Assembly (NCBI RefSeq): GCF_000739085.1
Contig: NZ_CP009110.1
Span: 682,001-746,000, forward strand
Source: Amycolatopsis methanolica 239
Lineage (GTDB): Bacteria; Actinomycetota; Actinomycetes; Mycobacteriales; Pseudonocardiaceae
Direction: 5' to 3'
Length of the DNA: 64,000 nt
Numbering within the stretch: position 1 is the first letter of the stretch; each line of letters opens with the position of its first letter. Below are positions 55,481-64,000 of the stretch, piece after piece. The notes below the pieces were generated by a model. The model did no database searches, was not told the DNA's origin, and saw only the letters and a program-made list of their open reading frames with translations. The position numbers and the translations under genes are program-made.

Positions 55481-56077
55481 GTGACGACGGTCTTGATCTG
55501 CGACGACCGACGCAGTGTCCGCGAAGGGCTCACCCGCGTGATGTCTGCTGTCCCCGGTGTCAGTCGCATCGACTGTGTAGCGCACGGTGACGAGTTGCTG
55601 GCCCGGTACTCGCGGCAGCCGGTCGACGTCGTGCTCGTCGGCACCCAGCGCGCGATGCCGGCCGGGGTGGAGGCGACTCGGCGGCTGGTGTCCGCCAACC
55701 CTCAGGCCAACGTGATCGTCTTCGGCGCGCCGGACGACGCCGGCAGCATCGCCGCCGCCATCGCCGGCGGGGCCCGCGGCTACCTGCGCTGGGACGCGTC
55801 CCGGCCGGAGCTGGTCGCCGCGCTCGCGCACACCCTCGCCAGCACCTCGGTGCCCGCGCCCCGCCAGCCCGCCGACCCCGGCGTGCAGCTCACCGAGCGC
55901 GAGCTGCAGGTCCTGCGCGGCATGAGCCAGGGCAAGAGCAACGGCCAGATCGGCCGTGAGCTGTACCTCTCCGAGGACACTGTGAAGACCCACGCGCGCC
56001 GGCTGTTCCGGAAGCTCGGCGTGCGGGACCGTGCGCAGGCCGTGGCGCACGGCTTCCGCCGGGGTCTGGTCTCCTGA
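55481..56077 (+). CDS. bldM: BldM-type orphan response regulator
   Basis: A 198-residue protein. The receiver domain (1-120) has the acidic pair Asp8-Asp9, but the phospho-acceptor position 54 is Gly (VVLVGTQRAM). The LuxR-type HTH (134-195) reads LTERELQVLRGMSQGKSNGQIGRELYLSEDTVKTHARRLFRKLG, nearly the BldM sequence. In Streptomyces BldM works without phosphorylation and pairs with WhiI, in the same whiD-bldM-sigma-guaB cluster. GGAAGG lies before the GTG. No sensor kinase is nearby. Confidence 0.88.
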   Translation: MTTVLICDDRRSVREGLTRVMSAVPGVSRIDCVAHGDELLARYSRQPVDVVLVGTQRAMPAGVEATRRLVSANPQANVIVFGAPDDAGSIAAAIAGGARGYLRWDASRPELVAALAHTLASTSVPAPRQPADPGVQLTERELQVLRGMSQGKSNGQIGRELYLSEDTVKTHARRLFRKLGVRDRAQAVAHGFRRGLVS

Positions 56078-56329
56078 CGCGGACGCGCGGATTCGGCGAG
56101 AAATTTTCGTGTTTCCGCGCGCCGCTTCGCTCGATCCCCCCATGTGAACCACATCCGTGCGATACTGGGCGGCCTCGGTTCGGCGAGGCCGGCGCGGCTG
56201 TAGAGCCGACCACGCATACGCGACACCGGCGTCGCCAGGTACCGTAGGCATCACCGGTGTGAGCGATGTGGGGATTGCCGCGCCGTTAATTTTGCACGCC
56301 TACACGTAACGCTGGGACTGTTGTCTGCG

Positions 56330-56902
56330 ATGGCCAATGTGGGGGACGGGCTGGATGAGCCAGTCGCCGCCGCTGTCGAGGGGGATCCCCAGGCGGTGGA
56401 GCGGCTGCTGGCCGCTATCCGTCCCCTGGTGGTGCGGTATTGCCGTGCCCGGGTCGGACGACAGGAGCGGTCGTTCGCCTCGGCAGACGACGTTGCCCAG
56501 GAGGTGTGTCTAGCAGTGCTCACGGCGTTGCCTTCGTACCGTGACCAAGGGCGCCCGTTCCTGGCCTTTGTGTACGGCATCGCCCAGCACAAGGTGGCCG
56601 ACGCGCATCGGGCCGCCGCGCGCAACCGTGCTGAGCCCGTCGCCGAGATCCCCGACGAGATCGAGGGCGACATCGGGCCGGAACAGCGCGCCTTGCAGGG
56701 GGAGTTGAACGAGCGCATGGCACAGCTGCTCCGGGTTTTGCCCGACAAGCAGCGCGAGATCGTGGTGCTGCGCGTGGTCGTGGGCCTGTCCGCCGAGGAG
56801 ACCGCGGAAGCGGTCGGCTCGACGCCGGGTGCCGTCCGCGTCGCACAGCACCGCGCGCTGGCCCGGCTCCGCAAGGCGCTGGCGTCCGAGGAGGTGGCCT
56901 GA
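56330..56902 (+). CDS. sigD: ECF sigma factor SigD (ShbA-like)
   Basis: A 190-residue ECF sigma factor. Region 2 is RPLVVRYCRARVGRQERSFASADDVAQEVCLAVLTALP and YGIAQHKVADAHR; region 4 is LRVVVGLSAEETAEAVGSTPGAVRVAQHRALARLRK. It matches mycobacterial SigD and Streptomyces ShbA, which drives the principal sigma gene hrdB. TTG 56321 is an alternative start. It is followed directly by its anti-sigma gene. The 250-bp gap upstream (56078-56329) contains no other gene. Confidence 0.92.
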   Translation: MANVGDGLDEPVAAAVEGDPQAVERLLAAIRPLVVRYCRARVGRQERSFASADDVAQEVCLAVLTALPSYRDQGRPFLAFVYGIAQHKVADAHRAAARNRAEPVAEIPDEIEGDIGPEQRALQGELNERMAQLLRVLPDKQREIVVLRVVVGLSAEETAEAVGSTPGAVRVAQHRALARLRKALASEEVA

Positions 56903-57829
56903 GTGACCGATCGCGAAGACGTCAGACGTGAGCTCGACGAGCTCGAGTTCGAGTCGACCCTGAGTTCGTCGCGGGCGGAGTTCGAGGCGGACCTCACCGC
57001 GATCCGCGCGGACGACGGTCTGCTGGACTCGCTCGGCGGATCCGACCCCGGCATTGCCGACGACCTGGGTGACCAGGAACTCAATGCCCTGCTGCTGTCA
57101 TGGCGACGGGACATCGACAGCGAGCCGCTCGCCGAGCTCATCGACACCGACACCGCCGTCACGACCATCAAGACGGCCGCGCTGGCCCGCCGCCACGGGC
57201 AGCGGGCGCGCCGTCGCCGCCTGCTCGTGCCGGTCGCCACTGCTGCCGCCGTCCTCGCCATCGGGTTCACCGGCACCAGCATCGCCGCGCGGGACGCCCA
57301 GCCAGGCGACACGCTGTGGGGCCTGACCAAGGTGCTCTACGCCGACCACGCGCGGTCGGTCGAGGCCGCCTCCGCGGCCCGCATCGACCTGCAGCAGGCC
57401 AGCATCGCCCTCTCGCAGGGCCGCATCGCCGAGGCGCAGCAGGCGCTCGCCGAGGCCGCCGCGAAGCTGAGCCAGGTCACCGAGGAGGAGAACCTCAGCC
57501 AGCTGATGGCGGAGCACCAGCAGCTCGCCTCGATGCTGCCGGACTCGGGCACCACCACGCCGGAATCGCCGACCTCCCTGCCGACCTCGGCCGCGCTGCC
57601 GCCGCCGAGCTCGACGAAGTCGCCGTCCTCGTCGACCACGACGAGCCCGCAGCAGACCACGACGCCGACCCCGTCGGAGAGCAGCACGACCTCGCCGTCC
57701 CCGACGACCGAGAGCAGCACGACGCCTCCTGGCGACGGCACCTCGGGCAGCACGGTGCGCTACGACACGCCGGACTCGGGCGCCGGCCAGGCGCCGGCCG
57801 GTGTGGATACCGGCACCAGCTCGAACTGA
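56903..57829 (+). CDS. rsdA: Anti-sigma-D factor RsdA
   Basis: A 308-residue membrane protein. The acidic N-terminus (1-85) binds the sigma factor. A basic stretch and one membrane segment at about 105-125 follow. An outside helical part (LQQASIALSQGRIAEAQQALAEAAAKL) leads to a long Ser/Thr/Pro tail (about 213-285). The sequence after the membrane (AQPGDTLWGLTKVLYADHA) resembles the matching part of RsdA. The GTG start follows the sigD stop with no gap. Confidence 0.88.
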   Translation: MTDREDVRRELDELEFESTLSSSRAEFEADLTAIRADDGLLDSLGGSDPGIADDLGDQELNALLLSWRRDIDSEPLAELIDTDTAVTTIKTAALARRHGQRARRRRLLVPVATAAAVLAIGFTGTSIAARDAQPGDTLWGLTKVLYADHARSVEAASAARIDLQQASIALSQGRIAEAQQALAEAAAKLSQVTEEENLSQLMAEHQQLASMLPDSGTTTPESPTSLPTSAALPPPSSTKSPSSSTTTSPQQTTTPTPSESSTTSPSPTTESSTTPPGDGTSGSTVRYDTPDSGAGQAPAGVDTGTSSN

Positions 57830-57838
57830 CTCGTGTGG

Positions 57839-57870
57839 CGAAGACCCGGCCGGGAGCGGCCGGGTCTTCG
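57839..57870 (+). terminator. Terminator hairpin after rsdA
   Basis: CGAAGACCCGGCCG pairs with CGGCCGGGTCTTCG around GGAG. It is the first of two similar hairpins in 90 bp. Confidence 0.8.
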
Positions 57871-57898
57871 TCATTTCCGCGTCCTGCCCCGGACATGA

Positions 57899-57930
57899 CG
57901 AAGGCCCGGCCTCCCGCGGCCGGGCCTTCT
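57899..57930 (+). terminator. Second terminator hairpin, serving the convergent gene
   Basis: GAAGGCCCGGCC pairs with GGCCGGGCCTTC. Its sequence is closely related to the rsdA terminator 60 bp to the left. It lies next to the stop of the DUF5319 gene at 57942. Confidence 0.78.
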
Positions 57931-57941
57931 TGTGGAAACAG

Positions 57942-60006
<2,065 letters not shown>

Positions 60007-60081
60007 CCCCCTGCGCGCGGGTCACACCGATGGCCTAGCGACAATGGGCCGTCAACTACTGGCGGCGAGAAGGGACCTGAC

Positions 60082-61215
60082 GTGCGCGATCTGGTCGAGA
60101 TCGGCATGGGACGCACCGCGCGGCGGGCGTACGACCTCGATGACGTGGAGATCGTCCCGTCCCGGCGGACCCGGTCGTCGGCGATCGTGTCCACCGCGTG
60201 GCAGATCGACGCCTACCGGTTCGACATCCCGCTGGTCACCCACCCGACGGACGCGGTGGTGTCGCCGGACACGGCGGTCGAGATCGGCAAGCTGGGCGGG
60301 CTGGGCGTGCTGAACGCCGAGGGCCTGTGGGCCCGGCACGCCAACGCCGAGCAGGCGCTGCTCCGCCTGGTGGACGCCGCGAAGGACGAGGACCGCACCG
60401 CGCTGGTCCGCACCCTGCAGGAGCTGCACTCCGCGCCGGTGCAGCCGGAGCTGCTGACCGAGGCGATCCGCCGGGTGCGCGAGTCGGGCGTGACCGTCGC
60501 GGCGCGGGTGAGCCCGCAGCGCGCGGCCGAGCTGACGCCGCACCTGATCGCGGCCGGGGTCGAGATCCTGGTCGTGCAGGGCACGATCATCTCCGCGGAA
60601 CACGTCGCCCACGACGACGCCGATCCGCTGGACCTCAAGGACTTCATCGGTGGTCTGGACGTGCCGGTGATCGCCGGTGGCGTGTCCGACTACCGCACCG
60701 CGATGCACCTGATGCGCACCGGCGCGGCGGGCGTGATCGTCGGCCACGGGTACACGCCCGGCGTGACGAGCACCGACCGCGTGCTGGGCATCGGGGTGCC
60801 GATGGCGACGGCGATCATCGACGCGGCGGCCGCCCGGCGCGACTACCTCGACGAGACCGGCGGCCGGTACGTGCACGTCCTGGCGGACGGCGGGATCACC
60901 AGCTCGGGCGACATCGCGAAGGCGATCGCCTGCGGCGCCGACGCCGTGGTGGTGGGCGCCCCGCTGGCCGCGGCGTCCGAGGCGCCTGGCCACGGTCTGT
61001 ACTGGACCGCGGCGGCCGCGCACCCGAACCTGCCGCGCTCGCGGGTCGCCGCCGGGCCGGACATCGAGGTGGACCTGAAGACGCTGTTGTTCGGCCCGTC
61101 GTCCGACGCGGAGGGCTCGATCAACCTGTTCGGAGCCCTCCGCAGGGCGATGGCCAAGACGGGCTACTCGGACCTCAAGGAGTTCCAGCGGGTGGGCCTC
61201 TCGGTGCGCGGCTGA
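60082..61215 (+). CDS. guaB3: GuaB3-family IMP dehydrogenase-related protein
   Basis: A 377-residue barrel protein without CBS domains. The loop that holds the catalytic Cys in GuaB reads PGVTSTDRVLGIGVP (226-240) with Ser or Thr in its place. Phosphate-binding parts [27 protein letters not shown] are intact. M. tuberculosis Rv3410c has a similar change. Cyanobacterial GuaB3 was reported to act as GMP reductase, but that form keeps its Cys as far as I recall, so the activity here is open. Confidence 0.92.
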   Translation: MRDLVEIGMGRTARRAYDLDDVEIVPSRRTRSSAIVSTAWQIDAYRFDIPLVTHPTDAVVSPDTAVEIGKLGGLGVLNAEGLWARHANAEQALLRLVDAAKDEDRTALVRTLQELHSAPVQPELLTEAIRRVRESGVTVAARVSPQRAAELTPHLIAAGVEILVVQGTIISAEHVAHDDADPLDLKDFIGGLDVPVIAGGVSDYRTAMHLMRTGAAGVIVGHGYTPGVTSTDRVLGIGVPMATAIIDAAAARRDYLDETGGRYVHVLADGGITSSGDIAKAIACGADAVVVGAPLAAASEAPGHGLYWTAAAAHPNLPRSRVAAGPDIEVDLKTLLFGPSSDAEGSINLFGALRRAMAKTGYSDLKEFQRVGLSVRG

Positions 61216-61298
61216 CGGCCGCTGGCTCGGCGCCCGCGTGCCGCGGCTCGCTGCCGCTGGGAGGCTCGGCGGAGCCGCGGCGCTGCATGCGGAGCGGG

Positions 61299-62050
61299 TC
61301 ACGGCCGCGTGAGCGTGCCCTCGACGAGCGTCGTCTGGCCGGTGACGTACTCGCTCCACACTCCGGCCGCCACTTGGGACCCCGGCTTCGCGTAGCTCTG
61401 CACGAAGCTGTGTCCGTTGTGGACCGCGCCGAACGTCACGGCGAACGCCGACGTGCTCGGCCGGTCCTGCGGCGGCGTGTCGTTCGTCGGCACGATCTCG
61501 TTCAGCCCCCAGCCGTGGTCGTCGCGGTAGTCGCCCACCACGCGCTCCAGCGTGTTCTCCAGGATGGCCCCGCTGACCGGGAGGTGGATCAGCACGCCGC
61601 GCCTGCCGTGGTCGAACGTGGTGTTGAAGACCAGCACCTCGCCCGCCCCGCCGCGGTAGAACTCCGCCCGCCCGGAGCCGACCTGGGAACCGTCCGGGCA
61701 GGCCGCCGCGCCCTGCGTCTCGATCACCGACCGGTCGCATGTCGGGAACAGGTGCGGGTTGAAGCGCACCGACCGGTCGAACAGGAACACGGACTCGCGC
61801 GGGGCGGCCGGCTCCACACCGGTCGTCGTGGAGCGCCGGGCGTCGAACGTGATGGTCACGCCGAACCGCGAACCGCCGTCCGGGGCGTACACCGCGGTGC
61901 CGGTGCCGATGTTCACCGGCCGGGCACGTCGGGCTCGTACCGCCGCTGCGGGCCGTAGGGCGTCGGGTGCGGGTGGGTCTCGGCGGCCGCGGCCGGGGCG
62001 ATGGTGAACGCGAGGGCGGCGGCGGTCAGGCCGGTGCGCTCGCTGACCCC
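61299..62050 (-). pseudogene. Secreted protein of unknown family, frameshifted and start-truncated
   Basis: The main part (MNIGTGTAVYAPDGG onward, 205 residues) is a beta-rich domain with two Cys (FPTCDRSVIETQGAAACPDG). Upstream in another frame a signal peptide is readable (LTAAALAFTIAPAAAAETHPHPTPYG), joined through RRYEPDVPG at about 61917 by a one-base loss. No start codon for the signal peptide is left: the frame runs into the ArsR remnant. I do not recognise the family; similar domains are common in secreted actinobacterial proteins. Confidence 0.6.
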
Positions 62051-62282
62051 ACCCGCCGGGCGATCATCCGCCTGCTCCAGGCCGAGGGTGACCGCCCCTG
62101 CGGCACCTTCGGCCTGCCGGTCGCCGCGTCGGCGCTCAGCCACCACTTCCGGGCCCTGCGCAAGGGCGGCCTGATCCGCCAGTACGACGAGGGCAGGCAG
62201 CGCATGAACACGCTGCGCACCGCCGAGCTGGAGAAAGAGGTTCCCCGGGCTGGTGGACGCGGTGCCCGCCAACGCCGGGTGA
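62040..62282 (+). pseudogene. ArsR-type regulator remnant
   Basis: LADPTRRAIIRLLQAEGDRPCGTFGLPV...SALSHHFRALRKGGLIRQYDEGRQRMNTLRTAELE is the winged HTH of an ArsR regulator. The first 10-20 residues and the start are missing. One extra A in GAGAAAGAGG (62231-62240) shifts the final RFPGLVDAV-like end. It is divergent from the secreted-protein remnant, with which it shares the deletion junction. Confidence 0.65.
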
Positions 62283-62283
62283 G

Positions 62284-63636
62284 TCAGCCGCGCACCTCCG
62301 CGCACGGCGCCACCACCGCGAACAGCAGCGGCTCGCCGGGCGGCGGCACCGGCGCGACGACGATCGTGACGTCGTCCGGGCCGGGCACGATCGGCACGGC
62401 GTAGCGGCCGTCCTCCTCGGCCACCAGCGGCGCCGGCTGCGAGGGACGGGCGGGCGCCGAGCAGGCCGCCCGCGCCTCGGCCACCGAAGCGCGCCACGAC
62501 GGCCCGCCCGTGCGCACGCTCGGGGCCGCCCAGTCGCTCAGCACCTGCACGCTGAGGAACACCGCGACCACCCCGCCGACGACCGTCCGGGGCCGCAGCC
62601 GGTCCAGCAACGCAGCCACCGCGACCCACAACAACAGCAGCGGCACGATCGTGTAGCGCGACCCGTTCAGCGAGAACTCCGCGCGCTCCAGGAACCCGCC
62701 CGTGCCACGCAACCCGACCGGCACCACCAGGTACGCCACCGAGCAGACCAGACCGACCGCCGCGACCTGCCGCCCCACCCGGTCCGCGCGCCACAGCAGG
62801 AAGCCCGCCACCAGCGCGGCCACCGCACCGACGACAGCGACCAGCACGAGCCCGGCCCACTGGTACACCGGCCCCAGCAACCGGTCCCCGGTCAGCGCGC
62901 TCAGCAGCACCCGTAGCCCGTAGATCGACGGCAGCTCGCCCAGTACGGTCTCGCTCGCCCGGTACCCGGCCGCGCGGGTCAGGTGCACCCAGCCCTGCAC
63001 GGCCAGCGCCACCAGCATGACCGCGGGCGTGACGCACGCGAGCAGCCGCCGCGGCGACCGCACGATCCCGACGATCGCTGCCGGCAGCACCAGCGCGGTC
63101 AGCGGATCGGACAGCGCCGCGAGCGCCACCACCGCCGCCGAACCGACCTGCCCGGCCACCGATCGCGGTGGCGCCACCAGCACCCAGAACGCCGCGTACG
63201 CCAGGTACCAGTGCAGGTCGTTGACCGCCGCGTTCACCTCGAACCCGGCCTGCGGCAGCAGCGGCACCACCGCGGTCACCAGCACCCGGGCCCACGGCGA
63301 CCGCAGTACCCGTCCACTGTGGAACCACACCAGCAGTGAGATCAACGCGACCACCAGCGCCGCGCCCGTGGCCAGCGCGGCCGCCGCCCACGCGAGCGGC
63401 AGCGCCGCGACCGGCTGCGCGATCAGCTTCGCGATCACCTGCAGGTATCCGGCGTGCGGCGTGACCAGGTTGTGCCACAAGGAATGCCGCATCGCCTGGT
63501 TCAGGAAGACACCGCCGTCCTCCGCCCACACCACGTCGTAGGCCCGCAGCCCGGGGCCTCGCATGAGCTGCAGCCAGGTCGCCGCCAGCACCCAGGCCAC
63601 GCTCGCCGCGACCGTTGCGGTGCGGGTCCGGTTCAC
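62284..63636 (-). CDS. Polytopic membrane protein, GT-C glycosyltransferase-like
   Basis: A 450-residue protein with about 11 membrane segments. An early outside loop has VVWAEDGGVFLNQAMRHS, where the acidic pair Glu-Asp is placed like the catalytic acids of GT-C glycosyltransferases. The last 70 residues are outside and Pro-rich. The GTG start overlaps the upstream gene (GTGA). If it is a GT-C enzyme it would use a polyprenyl-phosphate sugar for a wall glycan; this is tentative. Confidence 0.65.
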   Translation of the reverse strand: MNRTRTATVAASVAWVLAATWLQLMRGPGLRAYDVVWAEDGGVFLNQAMRHSLWHNLVTPHAGYLQVIAKLIAQPVAALPLAWAAAALATGAALVVALISLLVWFHSGRVLRSPWARVLVTAVVPLLPQAGFEVNAAVNDLHWYLAYAAFWVLVAPPRSVAGQVGSAAVVALAALSDPLTALVLPAAIVGIVRSPRRLLACVTPAVMLVALAVQGWVHLTRAAGYRASETVLGELPSIYGLRVLLSALTGDRLLGPVYQWAGLVLVAVVGAVAALVAGFLLWRADRVGRQVAAVGLVCSVAYLVVPVGLRGTGGFLERAEFSLNGSRYTIVPLLLLWVAVAALLDRLRPRTVVGGVVAVFLSVQVLSDWAAPSVRTGGPSWRASVAEARAACSAPARPSQPAPLVAEEDGRYAVPIVPGPDDVTIVVAPVPPPGEPLLFAVVAPCAEVRG

Positions 63637-64000
63637 TGCCGTCGCAGGACGCGGTTGGCCAGCGACGCCGGACGCTCGTCGAGCTGCGCCCGCAGCCGCT
63701 CGTTCTGCCTGTGCAGCTCGTCGGCCTCGGCACGCAGGTCCGCGGCCTCCGTCGCGAGCCGGTCGAGCTCACGCCGCTGCCCGGCGATCGTTTCCGCCAT
63801 CGAGTCCGCGTTCTCGGCGTGCGCCACCGCGTCGAACTGCAGCTGCAGCAAGCGGGTGTAGAGGGCGATGCGGTTGTTCTCCAACGTGTAGAGGAGCCGC
63901 GAGTCGCGGTACGGCCGCAGTGCGTCGAGCAGCGCCTCGTCCCGGGTCACCACACCGACGCCGAAGATCGCCGGGATCACCGCGAGCTGCCAGCCGTCCG
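63633..64000 (-). CDS. Hypothetical protein with C-terminal coiled coil (partial)
   Basis: The frame is open to the window edge, so the N-terminus is outside. The visible 122 residues begin DGWQLAVIPAIFGVG. The C-terminal 60 residues form a coiled coil (RRELDRLATEAADLRAEADELHRQNERLRAQL). No family is recognisable from this part. It overlaps the membrane protein gene by four bases, which suggests joint function. It may be a glycosyltransferase or methyltransferase of the same wall-glycan cluster. Confidence 0.6.
   Translation of the reverse strand, partial: DGWQLAVIPAIFGVGVVTRDEALLDALRPYRDSRLLYTLENNRIALYTRLLQLQFDAVAHAENADSMAETIAGQRRELDRLATEAADLRAEADELHRQNERLRAQLDERPASLANRVLRRQ

Noticed and set aside
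61216-61298. Terminator after guaB3 (CCGCGGCTC...GAGCCGCGG)
   Set aside because: The inverted repeat has a 22-base loop and no T run; too weak to list as a terminator.

Overview
The window is high-GC actinobacterial DNA, most likely from a Pseudonocardiaceae member close to Amycolatopsis (inferred from gene content, GTG/TTG starts and synteny). No plasmid, phage, IS element, CRISPR array, rRNA or tRNA gene was seen. The backbone follows the mycobacterial order truA - ESX-4 - rplM-rpsI-glmM - glmS - nnr - alr - tsaE - tsaB-rimI-tsaD - groES-groEL1 - whiB3 - sigD-rsdA - guaB-guaB3. The whiD/bldM/sigma/guaB part also matches the Streptomyces developmental locus.

Region 1 (1-23.4 kb) holds the end of truA, a complete ESX-4-type type VII secretion system and its neighbours. 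The machine genes are eccE, eccB, mycP, eccD and eccC. An Hsp70-like/Rv3446c-type fusion and two WXG100 genes follow. After rplM-rpsI-glmM comes a second possible substrate module: an EspC-like protein, an 857-residue protein and a coiled-coil protein. Two near-identical copies of a structured intergenic repeat flank the eccE-eccB segment, and a diverged third copy lies near 34.5 kb.

Region 2 (23.4-37.3 kb) has an esterase, glmS, nnr, a polyol catabolic operon (ABC importer, polyol dehydrogenase, DeoR-type regulator, xylulokinase), then alr, a secreted or anchored hydrolase, and tsaE.

Region 3 (37.3-43.5 kb) is accessory DNA separating tsaE from tsaB. It contains a disrupted zinc alcohol dehydrogenase and a malonate-uptake/activation cluster: divergent GntR regulator, MatC-like carrier, MatB-like ligase and a fused biotin-independent-looking carboxyltransferase.

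Region 4 (43.5-64 kb) has tsaB-rimI-tsaD, a two-domain Tat-exported cell-wall hydrolase, an HxlR regulator with a frameshifted quinone oxidoreductase, a possible 21-residue Cys-rich peptide, and groES-groEL1 under a CIRCE operator. It continues with an SDR remnant with tetR, whiB3/whiD, a MerR-like regulator, bldM, sigD-rsdA, a DUF5319 gene, guaB and guaB3. The right end carries a broken secreted-protein/ArsR pair, a polytopic membrane protein and a partial gene.

The genes fall into three functional groups: protein export to the envelope (ESX-4), envelope precursor supply (glmM, glmS, alr), and translation/chaperone/purine housekeeping (rplM, rpsI, the t6A genes, groE, guaB). Every frameshift or nonsense lesion lies in accessory genes. 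The most novel-looking signal is the three-copy structured repeat, whose stems show paired compensatory changes and a conserved GNRA-type loop.
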